Part shown: positions 33,242-45,897 of the stretch, one piece after another | Numbering within the stretch: position 1 is the stretch's first letter | Layout: every line of letters starts with the position of its first letter | Source of the DNA: Humulus lupulus | Lineage: Eukaryota > Streptophyta > Magnoliopsida > Rosales > Cannabaceae | DNA length: 64,000 nt | Assembly (NCBI RefSeq): GCF_963169125.1 | Contig: NC_084793.1 | Location: 231,709,360 to 231,773,359, forward strand | Direction: 5' to 3' | Program-made: the position numbers and the translations under genes | Notes under the pieces: model-generated | Told to the model about the DNA's origin: nothing | What the model saw: the letters and a program-made list of their open reading frames with translations, nothing else | Databases searched by the model: none

Positions 33242-33830
33242 CATCAGTTTGATTCTCAATGTTGTGTCGAAAGAAATTGTTGATAGTATTATGTACATTG
33301 ATGATGATCATATCATCTGGAAAGATTTGTATTTTCGGTTTCATCAAAGAAATGGTCCTAGAATTTTTCAGATAAAAAATTTACTTGGAGGTTTGTCTCA
33401 AGGCTCTCATGATGTGAATAGTTATTTTACCAAGCTGAAAACTGTATGGGAAGAACTCAAAGATTTTCGCCCTCTACATATTTGTTCTTGTGGGGCAATG
33501 AAATATTTTCTTGATTTTCAAGAGTAGGAGTATGTTTTGCAATTTTTGGTTGGTCTTAATGAGTCCTACACTACTTATCGAGCTCAAATCCTGATGCAAG
33601 ACCCCTTACCGTCCATCAATAAGGCTTTTTCTCTCATTGTTGAAGAAGAACATCAAAGATGCCTTACTCCCCTCCCTTCCACCACTGAGTAATTCAGTTC
33701 TAGTTCCATTCCTCCTAATCCTTTTGCTGCTACCTCTCGCTTAAGTTGTGGTCGTGGTGATCGTCCTCTTTGCACTCACTGTGGTATCTTTGGTCACACC
33801 ATGGCTCATTGCTACAAGTTGCACGACTAT
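33242..33830 (+). pseudogene. Copia-B gag, second part with zinc knuckle
   Basis: It continues the gag cut at 21147 with IVDSIMYIDDDHIIWKDLYF, FQIKNLLGGLSQGSHDVNSY and FLVGLNESYTTYRAQI. It ends with the CCHC knuckle CTHCGIFGHTMAHC at about 33775-33817. TAG at 33525 and TAA near 33690 break the frame. Confidence 0.9.
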
Positions 33831-35667
33831 CCTCCTAGTTTTAAGTTCCGTGATGGCTCCTCTCCACCATCTCTAGGTCCTAAACCAGTGGCTAATCACA
33901 CTAATGCTGATGAGCACCATTCATTTGAGACACTTCCTGAGCCGTCCAAGAATGTTGCAGCCACCCTTTCCAACAATGAGTGCCAACATATTATCCAACT
34001 ACTTTCTACTCAACTTCAATCTTCAAATCACACCTTAAAGGATCAGCCTATTGTTTCTAACTTCACTGGTATGATTTCTATTATATTATCTCATTCTTGC
34101 ATTATTGACACGGGTGCTACTCATCATGTTTGTAGTGATTTATCTCTTTTTCACACTATTTCTTCTACTCATATTGCCCATGTTTCTTTACCCACTGGTC
34201 AATCTGTCCCTATTTCTCAGGTTGAGGTTGTTATCCTTTCCCCTCATATTACAATACATAATGTTCTTTATGTACCTGATTTCAAGTATCATCTCTTATC
34301 TGTTAGTTCTTTACCTTAGTCTGCTCATTGTTCTTTCATTTTTTTTGACAAATCTTGTATCATTCAGGACACTTCTCGGGCACTCTAGATTGGGATGGGT
34401 GAACGCATAGGCAATCTTTATTATCTTGTCAATTCTGTTGCAGTTTTTTTTCTCACTCCAGCTAGTTTTCTATTTTTTTAGTGCCTTCCAAAGCAACTTT
34501 CTGGCACTATAGACTAGCTCATCCTTCATGTATCAAAGAACATCATCCTAATAAAATGTTACAATTTTCTCATGATAATAAAAATGCTTTTCATTGTTCC
34601 ATTTGTCAATTTTCCAAGCAGAAACGTCTTCCTTTTGTCTCTCATAATTCTATATTTGCTATGCCTTTTGATCTTATTCATTATGATATATGGGGACCCT
34701 TTCATACACATACCGTTTCAGGTCATCGATATTTTCTCACTCTTGTTAACAATCATTCTCTCTTTACTTGGCTATATTTGTTATGCATTAAATATGAAGT
34801 TAACTTAACAATTCCCAAATTCATTAATATGGTCAAAACTCAATTTAAAGCTATCATTAAGGGTATTCGCTCTGATAATGCTCCTGAACTTCAATTTCAT
34901 GATATTTTCTCATTTCTAGGCATTTTACATTATCATTCTTGTGTGCAAAGACCTGAACATAATTCAGATATTGAGCTAAAACACCAACATTTGTTAGCTC
35001 GCGCTCTTATGTTTCAATCTCATGTTCCTCTTGTTTATTGGGGTGATTGTGTCACTACAACTACTCATCTTATCAATCATATTCCTTCTCCTTTACTGAA
35101 ACAGAGAACTCCATTTGAGCTTTTACATCACAAAGCTCCCAATTATCAACATCTAAAGGTTTTTGGCTGCTTAGCTTATGCCTTCACACTTCTTAGTTCT
35201 ACACACAAGTTTTCACCTCGGTCTCGTGATTGTATTTTTCTTGGTTATCCACTTGGAATGAAAGCTTATAAGTTGCTTTACTTAGAAACTAGTCAATTTT
35301 TTTTTATTCTAGAGATGTTATTTTTCATGAATATATTTTTCCATCAACTTCTTCCAATCATAATATGTCAGCTGTTTCTGAGTTGTTTTTTGACTTAGTT
35401 TTAACTTGTTTTGTTATTGATTGTTGTTCTTCTCCTGTTCCTGTCGAGAGTCACCATTTACCATCTCCACTTAAACATTTCCCATCACCCTCTGCCATTA
35501 ATCCCACCACCATCTCCGTCCCTCGTACCAACTCCATAGACTCACAAATGTCACCGCAACCAGTCCTTACCAATCTCATGAACCCACAAATGACACAACA
35601 ACTAACGCTCCCATTCCTTGTTCTTCTACTTTGAGATCACAAATGGCCTTCCTACCTCAATGACTAT
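33831..35667 (+). pseudogene. Copia-B protease and integrase
   Basis: The protease has IIDTGATHHVCSD near 34102, with the catalytic DTG intact. A stop at 34318 follows VSSLP. The pre-integrase and integrase region (34481-35398) has FWHYRLAHPS, a CX2C pair in FHCSICQFSKQKR, then core acids in YDIWGPFH, IRSDNAPEL and HNSDIELKHQH. The glycine-rich end SRDCIFLGYPLGMKAYK follows. After 35365 the reading changes frame into the Pro/Ser-rich linker and stops at Tat-3. RT would lie beyond Tat-3, outside this window or lost. Confidence 0.9.
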
Positions 35668-36979
35668 TGTTGATGGTGAGAACTCACCAATGATATAAGG
35701 TTGGGAAAGTCAAAGCTTGTTATGAAAATAACGTAGATAGAACTTAGGAAAAACTTGAAGGAGAAAAGTGTAGAACAGTAACAATGGAGAAAAGACTCGT
35801 GTACTGCTTAATTTCCTATGTATACAATGAATTTTTCCAACCTCTTTACTGAAGGTGTGAAGATCTATTTATAGTGGAGCTCTAATGGTTCCTAATACAT
35901 TGTGGTCCCAGAGGACAAGAACATACGTAGGTACATTGTCAGGGTAATGGTGCAGGACGTAGTGGTGCAGAAGGCCGTGGTGTCGGCCCTGGTACATGGT
36001 CAGGGATGCTCAGGTAGTGCCTCCATTCTTCATACTAATTCATACCACCACTACTTTTCTGATATGTATGTCAGAGTTAGGCCTTTGTCTTCCTCAAGGT
36101 CCTACATCCCGTACTCGTATGCGTGCCTCGTACCTGATGTTTGTTCCCACATGCCCAAGATATATCTCTTCTCCAAATTTCATTGCATTTTGTTAAGTGT
36201 AGGAAAGCTTGCGAGTTATCATGAATGACATAATCATTGGTCTTCACCGATTATGACTTGGCACCAAATAATTGTTGGGCCTTTTCTAGTTCTCCTCGTA
36301 CGTATACTCAGAAGGCTTTAGATTTTACATTTTGTGAGAAGCCACAGTGAGGATATGCCTCACTGGTGGCACCTACTGCAGGGGGCATGGGTTGCTAGTG
36401 ATGAGAAAAGGTTCCTCTCATGGACCCTCGGGCTGGACAAACATGGGACCTCGGACAAAGCCTCAAATTCAAGACAAGGCACGTCACATAGTTAGGCTCT
36501 CACATAGCGAGGCCTTTGTCGCTAGGAATTCTCGTGCGCACGGATGGCGAGCGGTGGTATTCTGTGCGAAGCCCCAAGTGTAAGACGAGGTGCCTCACCT
36601 AGCGAGCTCAGCCTCACAAAATGGAGCATTCGAGTCATGTGAGTTTAGTCTCACGTAGTCTCTTCGGTGCAAGACAAGGGGCCTCACTATGTGAGGCCCT
36701 TGTGCGGGGCACTCATGGGTCGTGGCTCCATGTACGAGACGTTTGGGCATATAGGGCCTCACTATGCGAGGCCCTCTTCTCCAGGTGCGAACATTGTATG
36801 GAGGCCTTATGCCTAATGAGAGTTTGGCCTCGCTATCGAGGTTCTCGCTCATATGGACCTTACGCACTTGGCTATTTTGAGGGTTCGTACATGTGGGCCT
36901 CGCTATGCGAGGCCCTTTTCTTCTATGGCCTTGAGCCTTCATCGGTAGAAGCTTTAAGGGATAATTTCCCATATTCACA
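35668..36979 (-). repeat. 3' LTR of Tat-3
   Basis: 1,312 bp, TGTTGATGGTGAG to ATTCACA in plus reading. It begins like the Tat-2 LTR. A minus-strand TATA box (CACTATAAATAG) lies near 35868-35880. The right end is placed where the Tat-2 LTR also ends, before a C-rich PPT complement (CTTTCCCCGAG, 36980-36990). Only one copy is visible, so the right border is by comparison. Confidence 0.75.
36679..36915. repeat. Cluster of GGGCCTC...GAGGCCC hairpins in the Tat-3 LTR
   Basis: Three inverted repeats at 36679-36699, 36754-36774 and 36895-36915. Two have perfect 9-bp arms and a TAT loop. Weaker versions lie near 36497, 36592 and 36829. They are in the U3 part of the minus-strand LTR. Confidence 0.9.
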
Positions 36980-37444
36980 CTTTCCCCGAGTCTATAAGTA
37001 TACTTTTAAGTGTTCTTGTAGACTCCTTCTTACATTCCTCGTTTGATATGTATGGAATTCGAGCTTCACTTTACCTTAAGAGGTATGGAAGGCTCAACAT
37101 TGGTGTGTTTTCTTGTGGTTTATGAAGAAACACAAAATGCATTTGGATTGTGTGTTTCATTGTTGTGTATAAAGAAACATAAAATCCAAACCACTAGGGT
37201 GGTGATCCAATTATATCCTTGAGGTGGAATGAGAGCCAATCATTTCCAAGTGCAGATCCCAAAGCCCCCAATGCCTTTGATCCCCACCATTCACTTTAAA
37301 TTTGATCCAAGGGATAGGAAGCTTTGTCTCTTCCTATAAATAACTCAAGGCTTACTTATTTTTTCACAATAAAAGTTACTTAGCCTAGTGGTAATTCTTT
37401 GAAGCTGCTTCCAAGGAATCCAAGGTTCAATCATCCATAGAAGC
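36980..37444 (+). other. PPT and leader of the Tat-3 antisense gene, left part
   Basis: No gene. The PPT complement is at 36980-36990. The end (AATCCAAGGTTCAATCATCC) matches the Tat-2 leader near 22480 and continues at 40063 past the solo LTR. Confidence 0.55.
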
Positions 37445-40057
37445 TGTAATGCCCTGGATAGCCAAGACCGTTACACTGTGTGATTATAAAGGTGCAAGAC
37501 TTGCTAACCAAGTCATATAGTTGAAAACGTGATCCTATAATCATAAACGGGTTAAGTTTAAGAGATTTTAGTCATAAATAGATAATCTTCATTAAAATAA
37601 TTAATTAGTACATGAGATCCCAAAACAGGGTTTAAAAGTTGTGTTTACAAAATAATTCCAAAAATTATAAACAACCATGGCCACTCTAATGGAAAAATAT
37701 ACAATTTTAGGTTTCCGTCCCTGTACAAACCCTCGACTGTGGCGGCCGAGCAGCTGACAATGTACACCTCCCCTCCAGAGCTCTCCAACTCATGGCCAAA
37801 CCACCAGAACCTCGCCTTTACCTGAACCACGTAGCACCCGTGAGTCGAGGCCCAGCAAGAAAACATAATATCATAGCATGATCACAAACAACAACCAACT
37901 ATTCCATAAAACATGACCAAGTATTCAACAACTCATGACATTCACCTATTCAGTGATATCGATCAACAAGTTAACAATTTGTCATCCAGATAATCAACAT
38001 ACCATATTCATCAGATTAACAACAGTAATCACATTCATAATCAACAAATCGACAGTTTATCGAAATCCCTATACAATAATTAGGGTCGGCGCCCTTAGGT
38101 CGCACCCTCTGTTTAACCCACTGTCTTCGACTCACTTAGGCCGCCCCCAGTGTTATACCCACTAACTCCGGCCAGCTTAACCGAGCTCAGTGAATAAGCT
38201 GTCCTCAGCTACCAGTGGCTGAGCTGCGCCCTGTGCGCAAATATTGATTCCGACACTCCTAGGCCGGTTATGACATGTCCCATGGCATAATACCATCTCA
38301 TGACATGATATACAAATATAGGGAGCTCTTAGTCCCATCATGTTCACATGGTTTATCACAATCACATAACAATGCATACAAACATAGGGAACACTTAGTC
38401 CCAACCTAACCACATAATCGGGTGCAGTTTTCTTACCTTTGATTCCAATAGCTTTGACTAGTGAAATCAACCTTCAAGCATAATCCCATCTGAGCCCTAG
38501 TGTACACCTAGTCACAGCCATAAGTTAGAACCATTACTAAACTTCAATTCTAAAACCTAGCCTCGGGACCAATCCCGAGCCCTCGGGAAGCCCCAATTCC
38601 ACCAAACGGGGTGGTGGAATCAAACCCCGAGCCCCCGAGCAAAAACCCTAAGAAATAACTCAAAAACCCACTTCTGGAAATAGGGTAGCGCTACAACGCC
38701 CTAAGGAGGGCGCTACATCGCTACAAACAGAGACTAAACCCCTCAGGAAAGGAAGCCTAGCGCTCCAAAGCTAGCGCTACAGTGCTACAAGCAGCATGCA
38801 AGAATTTTCTGGGTTCTTCTTTGAACTTCCCCGAGCCAAGGCTCTACCAAACCATTCCAAAACTTACCCAACCTCAAAATTGACCTTGAAATCCACTATA
38901 ACTCAACCAAGACATCCCATTAACATAAAAAACTCAGCCAAAACATCATCAAACACAGAAATCACACTTGAGCTCAAGAGCTCAAGAACACCATAAAGAA
39001 AACCAGAAGTTCAAAACTTAAAGGTTAGAATTTGTTACCTCAACTGAGTGGGTTCGACCCTAGGTTGTTTCTATGCCCTTCCAGCCCTTAGATCCTCAAA
39101 TCCCCAAGTTCAAGCCCTTTGATTTTCATCCAAAACACAAAGTCAGAATCCATTTCTTCAAATTTAGAAAACTTAAACCAAATTCTTAAACCTTACCTTA
39201 ACTTGAGCTAAACCCTGATGAGCTTCTAGCCACCCCAAGGATTAGAGTCCTAAGACCTTGCCTAGCCTTTTCCCTGAGTTTCTAGCTCCAACATCGACTA
39301 GAAATGGTGGAGAGATGGCCAACCGAATGGAGGAGGAAAGAGGTCTATGTTTTTCCTTCTCCTCTTCTTTCCTTTTGATTCTATAATCTTCTACAACTCC
39401 CACTAACTCAAAATAATCTGATATAACAAGTATATCTCTTAATAGGCAAAAGTCTCTTTTACCCTCCCATTTAAATCAAGCCTTCTAAAATACTCTAAGG
39501 ACATTTTAGTCATTTGTTCCCGATTCCCGCAAACTCCTCGTGTGTCCCTAATTTTACCACTTAATTCCCGTCATCTAATTAATTGCCAATTATTTTCCCA
39601 AATGCCTAATAATCTCCAATATATTTCCCAAGCTCCCAGGAATACCCCCAGACTCCCCCAAGCCGGGTAAAAATCCCCACTGTGACTTTTTCGCTTAAAC
39701 GCTCACGAGGATCGCCTTGAGTCTCAACTGCGAGTATATCCACATAATAATGTGGTCTCAACAATTTATGACATATAATCATGTTTATGCAACGAGCCAA
39801 AATTGCAATTATACCCTTATAACCTAATCAGGGCCTACATGCATACTAATACTCATAGTCATGTATCTCATATATTCATATAATCATATAAGCATGCTTA
39901 TCACATAGTCATGCATCTAATCATATCCATATACTCATTTAGTCATGCATGCCATATAGTCTTGCATTTAATCATTTATTCACATAGATACCAATTATGC
40001 CCTCCTGGCACACTAATCAAGGCCCTTAAGCCTTATTAGCAATTTTGGGTCATTACA
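37445..40057 (-). mobile_element. Tekay-like solo LTR 3, TSD GAAGC
   Basis: 2,613 bp, TGTAATGCCC to TCATTACA in plus reading, with GAAGC at 37440-37444 and 40058-40062. The minus orientation follows from comparison with the other copies, for example the CAGGTAAAGG block near 37815-37830 (minus). It splits the leader of the Tat-3 antisense gene. Confidence 0.95.
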
Positions 40058-40062
40058 GAAGC

Positions 40063-40449
40063 ACTTCTTGAGGTAATTTTTTCCCCTTTTGATTAAATTC
40101 CACTCTTTTTTTTTTACTTATTCTTCCTTGTCCCATGCTTGCATTGCAAGGAGCATAAAGTGTTTTAACTTAGGAGGACATTTTCACACTCCCAAAGGTC
40201 TACCCCCCACACATCCAGGATCCTATCTTCACGCATTCGAAGGCTTTCCTCCATATACCCAAGGCTCTGCTTACGCACATCTAGGTATGCTTCCCTTTGC
40301 CGATGATCCATGTGTGTTTTTCTTATCTTTTATATGAAGGTGGAGGTAGTAGGGTCGTATTTATCTTTCCCTTAAGAATTCCCTGTTTCATTGGCGTTTT
40401 AGGAGTGTATGCATAGGATCTCATTTCATCTTAATTGCATCCCTTTCAT
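40063..40449 (+). other. Tat-3 antisense leader, right part
   Basis: No gene is supported. CTTGAGGTAATTTTTTCCCC matches Tat-2 near 22508. A 24-bp proline-type repeat region (40195-40290) has three ACGCATTCGAAGG/CACATCCAGG-like units of unclear role. The border with the Tekay-like fragment is approximate. Confidence 0.5.
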
Positions 40450-40676
40450 GCTGTAGATATATGGTTGTTTTCACGCACTCACATCTGTCGAGTCTTAGCT
40501 TGCCTATGGCATCTGTCGAGTCATGCTCCCTAATACAATATGCAGGTAAATCATTTACATTCTATTTAAGCAGTTAAGCATATAACCACATAAATAGTTA
40601 CCATACCCTGAGTGAAGCTTGTCTTTAGTGACGAGTGTACATGCCCAACTTGTCTACAAGAACCCTTAACCCTAGC

Positions 40677-40689
40677 GCTCTAATACCAA
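40677..40689 (-). other. Primer binding site of the truncated Tekay-like element
   Basis: TTGGTATTAGAGC on the minus strand, one change from the initiator-Met PBS core TGGTATCAGAGC. Confidence 0.8.
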
Positions 40690-41289
40690 GGTTGTAACAC
40701 CCTACTACCCATGGACCGTTATGTTGTGCATTTTGAACAGTGCTAAACTCGCTAACCGAGACATTTGGCCATAATTGTGTAATTAAATGTGATTAACGGT
40801 TTATGGTTAAAAATTTTGGTCAAAGATACAATGTTTCACTAAAACTTTTACTGTATACATTGGGATCCCAAAATATATTTTTAAAGGTTAATTACAACAA
40901 CAAATTTACAACCAGTCGACCTAAGTGGCAAAATAGGGTTTAACCCTAGTTCCTCTTTAAACCCTTGGCCGTGGTGGTCGAGCAGCCACATATGTACACA
41001 TCGTCACCTAAGCTCTCCAACTCAAGGATGGTCCGACTTTCTTTTGCCTTTACCTGCACCGCATAGCACCCGTGAACCGAAGCTCAACAAGAAAACTCAA
41101 TATGCTCATGAACAGGTAATAACATGTCATTGAATCATAATAGGCATGCCTAGCAATAATAGCCCTATTCATGCATGGAAGCAAGTCCAAATAAATGATT
41201 ATGGGCCCTGCCCCCTATATAGATGACTATCAAGTCAATCTGGGAATTCGTTCCATGAATAGATGACTAATGAGTCTATCTTAGAATAG

Positions 41290-41473
41290 GTGACTAATGA
41301 GTCACACACTTGGGCTCTGCACCCTAATTAGATAAGTGACTAATGAGTCACGCACTTGGGCTCCACACCCTAATCATATTAGTGACTGATGAGTCACACA
41401 CTTGGGCTCCGCACCCTAATCAGATAAGTGACTAATGAGTCATGCACTTGGGCTCTGCATCGTAAGCCACGTG
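41290..41473 (-). repeat. 46-bp tandem repeat, four copies, with TGAGTCA motifs
   Basis: Units start at 41290, 41336, 41382 and 41428. Each contains GTGACTAATGAGTCAC, an interrupted palindrome with TGAGTCA, the recognition core of GCN4-type bZIP factors. Confidence 0.92.
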
Positions 41474-43236
41474 ACGTTGTAGTCACCCTAAGCGCTTTTA
41501 GTTTTCATCAAACTTGGGGTCGGTCAAGCATTTAATGCTTATGTTGATTAGATCTAATCATTTTGGCTCTGCGTTCAATAGGCTTATGCCACTCTTGACT
41601 CATAGGTCAATTCCATACGACTTGTGTCGTTTCTGACTAATGAGTCAGTACCACTCACAAGTAAGCCATGCACCCAGGCATATATCATATGTCAAATATT
41701 CAAATATAAGGCATTTAGCATGCTTACTCAACATTCACTAGCATAATTATGATCATGCACATTTACAGAGACTTAAGCTTTGATCAATCTCATATTCAAC
41801 ATTCATGCCATGCCCTAATCACATGTATCTTATGCATCACATGCATCACATATTGGGTGCATTTTTTTTACCTTTGGTCCAAGCACAGGTTACCAATAAA
41901 TGAGCCACAAGTACGATCCTGTTTCCAAGCCCCTAGCGATAACCTAGTCATAACCATAATATAAAACCCCATAAAAAATGAGTAAATAAATACTTTCGGA
42001 CCAAGTCTTAGCCTCCGGGATGTCGAATCCTACCAAACCTGGTAGTAAGATCGATCCCGAGCCCTTAGGTTTAAGTTCCCATGACTAAAAACCCACTTTG
42101 GCCACTTTTCCATTTTTGAGCCGCGACCCCAAGCACTAGAGCCACAGCCCCACTCAAGTCAGGCCCAAAACCCTTCTCTGACTGCATTATCATCGCGATG
42201 CTCCCCACTGGAGCCGCAACATCTCAAATAGCCCAACAACCCCATTCTCCTGCTTTATCAAGCTTGAGCCGCGACGCCCAAGAACAGAGCCGCGACTCGA
42301 CTTCGAACCCAGCCAGAAAGCCTCCATTTTCTCATTTTAAATCCTCCATAAACCTATCTAAACATCTCCAAATCCCAAAAAAAAAGTTTCTAAACATCCC
42401 AATGGCCCAAAATCATCAAAACCCAAGCCTCAATCAAATCAAAAACTCATCAAAACATAAAATCCAATCAAAGCTTAAAAAATTTGAAACTTAAAACTTT
42501 GATTACCTCTGCTTGAGTTGTTTCCCAATTAAATCCTCTGGCTAATAAGCTTCTAATATTTCCTAGAATCATTATGCCTGGATCCATGCCTCAATTCGAG
42601 TCCTAAAACTCGAGTTTCCTTCGAAAATGTGAACGGGTGTCGAAAAGGGAACGTGAGAAAGAGAGAACATTTTGAACGTTCTTTTTTATAATTCTGACAG
42701 GTTACTTCGAGCTTAAGTAACCTTAAGCAAATCCTAATGCTTGGGGTCCCAAAAACGCCCCCGGGGTAAAATAGTCAAAATTCCCAAAATTCCCTCCTGA
42801 TCTCACTAACTCCCAATTTATCATCAAATATTTATTCCCATTACCCAATATCTCGGTAATGTGCTATATACCCCTTGACTCACTTCGAGTCAAGCATGGA
42901 TTCAATTGTGACTTTCCTACTGGCTTGCCTCCTAGGATCGTCTCGTGCTGAGTAACCCAAGCACAACCAAATAATAATGAAGCACCACACACACACAACA
43001 TATATGCCAAATACACCCAAAATGGGCCGAATTATGAAAATTGACCAATTAAATAGAAATGGGTCCACATGCATATTTAATACACCTAAACATGCATATT
43101 AAGTCATACTATAATGTTATTCACATAATCACATAATGATACACATAAATATCAAATAATCATATAATTCCATAATTCGCCATTCTGCCCCCCTAATCAA
43201 GGCCCTTAGCCTTATTAGGAAATTTGGGTCGTTACA

Positions 43237-44996
43237 TCAACTACACTATTTTGACTTACGACTGCCGTTCGTATAACCCGCGGAAGGGGCTTGTAGCCTT
43301 TAGCGATTCTATAATCAGATCTAGGGGGGCCTTGACACTCCATTCCATCTTTGTGAAGGTACTCGACTATTTTGAACTGGCGCCCCTCCAGTTGTCACCC
43401 AACTCATGGGTTGTGTTGAGTTGTCTGTATATGTTGTATAAGCAACTGCACTTGCGTGGGCTTTCAACAAAGGAGATCCACCATTTGTTTACCTTGAGGG
43501 CAAACCCCTTGGCTCCTAGCTTTTATCAGCTTCAAAAGGCCGTAGCCCTCACAGGGTACCCTCTGCGTGGAGGGTTCCATCTCTAACCAGGGTTCGTGGA
43601 AGAGTGACTTTTTCTTCACTGATAGTGTGTCTACACATCATACCCATTTTAACCAATCACGTAAGCTCATTGTTTTCTACTTTTTTTCCTTACTTGTATT
43701 TATCTTTATCCTTTTCCTTTGACTCATCTTACTGTATTCTTTTCATTCTCTTAGTTTTAGGTCTTGATTGGGTATTTGTCCTTGACTTGAGTCCTACAAC
43801 ATCTACCCATGTGGCGAGGATCCTAGTCGTGCCATCCACATGCAACCAGGCTAGCAGTCTTTTTATTGAGAGAAACCTCCTTGTGCTATATCTCATCCAA
43901 ACCTTCTGACCTAGAGGATGTAGATGATGATGATTACAATGAAGACTACCGCTACTCTGAGGATATTATGATGGATACAGAGGACGAGGTTAAGGTGGAG
44001 TCAAAGAATTCCTCTTGTTTAAGGTCCTTGGCTAATAGGGACAAGGACGTTGCAGATGATGGATGTACTGATGATGTTACCTTTCGAATTCTGTTGTCGA
44101 AAATAGGTAGTGAGTTTATCTTTGTTGCCCCTCCTCTTACTTCCTCTATTTCGAAGAGGAACTTCATCTTGCCTTCTTTTGATGATGTTCTTCCACCCGC
44201 GGAGCGCACTAGGGACTGATTTTCTCAGGTACTTCACTTTCCAAGGAGGTGACTCCTCGCCCTTCTGTCCCCCGTGCTTCTATTGATGGATCAGGACCCT
44301 TTGTTCCATTTCTCTATCTAGGCATGCATCCACTGGTGCGCATGCTTTGCTTCATCAAGCCTATGTCTCCACTCCTTGGGGGCATCCTTTGGCGACTTAG
44401 TATGGAGAAATCATGATCCATCACATGGGGAGGATCCCCAAGTCTTTGTATGATGTTCCGGACACCGATTTGGGTGAGGCTTATTTGCAAGCCTCTATGT
44501 AGGTATGCGTCAAGACACTTGTTATATACCTTTCAGTTTTATTAACACTCGATTGTTGACATTTTATTTTCTTCTTCTTATTTTTACTTAGGCTTCCATC
44601 TTGGGACACCGTGTTGTCGCCTCAAGTTCTTCATCAACACAGAGTTTGCAATCTGAGCTCGAGGTGGCGATGAAGTACCTATCCTTGGCCAGGACAGAGA
44701 AAGATGAGCTGATTGCACATGTTAGTGATTTGGAGGGCCAGCTTGCTGAGGCGGTTCATAAGAAGGATGCTGCAATAGCCAAGGCTGCATCGACTTCCCG
44801 ATCCAACTCCAGGCTTGAAGCCACCATCCAGTCCCTCAATGAGAAAATTAGTGCTCTTGAAGCTGAGCTGGTAAATGTTGAGAACAACATAGTCGAGTGA
44901 ACATTAGATGATGTGTGGAGGACCAACCCTGGCATGGACCTGTCTCCCTTTGGTGACTATGCTATTGAGAAGGTTGACGAATGGAAATGTCGAGGT
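43237..44996 (+). pseudogene. Antisense gene of Tat-3 (Transposase_28-like)
   Basis: The N-terminus is cut off by the LTR at 43236. The domain core is read at 43320-43580: SRGALTLHSIFVKVLDYFEL, LSPNSWVVLSCLYMLY, EIHHLFTLRANP. Further segments follow with introns (likely GTAAGC near 43661 to about 43755). An acidic segment at 43915-44010 has many Asp/Glu. The intron 44503-44591 (GTATGC to ACTTAG) leads to a coiled coil (44601-44900: SELEVAMKYLSLARTEKDEL). A TGA at 44898-44900 interrupts it, and VWRTNPGMDLSPFGDYAI follows in frame, matching the C-terminus in Tat-4. Broken by stops. Confidence 0.78.
44503..44591 (+). other. Intron of the Tat-3 antisense gene
   Basis: 89 bp, GTATGC to TTTTTACTTAG with a T-rich stretch before the acceptor. 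It separates the domain part from the coiled coil, as the 75-bp intron 3 does in Tat-1. Confidence 0.65.
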
Positions 44997-45364
44997 GGTA
45001 ACCCATAGGGACATCTTTGAGGCTCATCTTTTGTCTTCTTAGGAGGGGTGTTGTGTGACCCTCTACCTTCTTTGCATGGAACTTCTTAAGTCCTCTATTA
45101 TGTGTGCAACTTTTATGTTTGGGATCCTTGTTTACTTTTGTAGTAACTGTGAGTATGTATTGGCCTTCTGAGCCTTCATCATCCTTTTTTGTGCGTAAGT
45201 GACTTTGATAATCCCTTCCTTTAGATGAGTTCCTTATGTTTTCTTTGGCTTGATGATGATAGTCTCTTTGGTACACCTTGACAATATTTTCTTTTGTAAG
45301 GACATATTAACACTTTGGGTTTTTGGCATCCTTTTATAATCTTTGCGAGCACTTATTATTTTGT

Positions 45365-45384
45365 GCGAGAAGTGTCATTCTCGT
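45365..45384. terminator. Hairpin in the convergent zone of Tat-3
   Basis: Arms GCGAGAA and TTCTCGT around GTGTCA, matching the Tat-2 and Tat-4 hairpins in arms and position but not in loop. Confidence 0.45.
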
Positions 45385-45403
45385 CATTATGCTTAGTACT
45401 ATT

Positions 45404-45897
45404 TTTACAAGGGTCTCTTTTAGGAAATTTTTTGGCTAGACAACTTGGTGGCTGCTCTAGGCTTATTGGTGGACATTCTCCTTGAGGCCTTACCCCTTGT
45501 GGAGGTATTAGCCTTTATTAGGAGGTTATCCTTGTGAAACCTTTTGACTTCTTTTCACAAGCGTCTCTTTTAGGACCTTTTTTGTTGTTGAGTAAATGGC
45601 TTGGTAGCCGCTCTAGGATTATCAGTGGATGTCCTCCTTGAGTCCTTACCCCTCATGGAGGTATTAGCCTTTATCATGAGGCTGTCCTTGCAGAACCCAT
45701 TGGCTCCCTTGATATCCATAAGAGTAGCTAATCCTCATGAATTCAAGAGATGCTCTAGGCTTTTCTGTGGATGTCCTCATTGAGGCCTTACCCCTCGTGG
45801 AGGTATTAGCCTTTATCTCAAGGTTATCCTTATAGAACCTTTTGGCTCCCTTGATATCCATAAGGGTAGCTAATCCTCATTAATTCAAGAGATGCCT
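45404..45897 (-). repeat. Tandem repeat of 130-190 bp units, three copies
   Basis: Each unit has TTGAGGCCTTACCCCT, GTGGAGGTATTAGCCTTTAT and, in two, CTTGATATCCATAAG. Tat-2 holds one unit (25178-25380) and Tat-4 a related one in reverse (63120-63320). Confidence 0.85.

Larger units (their letters stand above)
40450..43236 (-). mobile_element. Truncated Tekay-like element: leader, PBS and 5' LTR
   Basis: The 5' LTR is 40693-43236 (2,544 bp, minus; TGTAACACCC to TCGTTACA in plus reading). Then 3 nt, a PBS at 40677-40689 (TTGGTATTAGAGC on minus), and about 230 bp of leader that matches the leader after the LTR at 54081 (GGGCATGTACACTC, GGTAACTATTTATGT). Gag, pol and the 3' LTR are gone. The right flank is TCAAC (43237-43241). 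There is no matching duplication on the left, so the left end is a deletion. Confidence 0.85.

Noticed and set aside
41290..41473. CRISPR-like regular repeats
   Set aside because: The 46-bp units are contiguous with no unique spacers, and they lie in a plant LTR.
37445..43236. The LTRs 37445-40057 and 40693-43236 as the two LTRs of one minus-strand element
   Set aside because: GAAGC flanks the first LTR tightly on both sides. The sequence right after it (40063 on) continues the Tat-3 leader. The flank of the second LTR (TCAAC) does not match GAAGC. They are two separate insertions.
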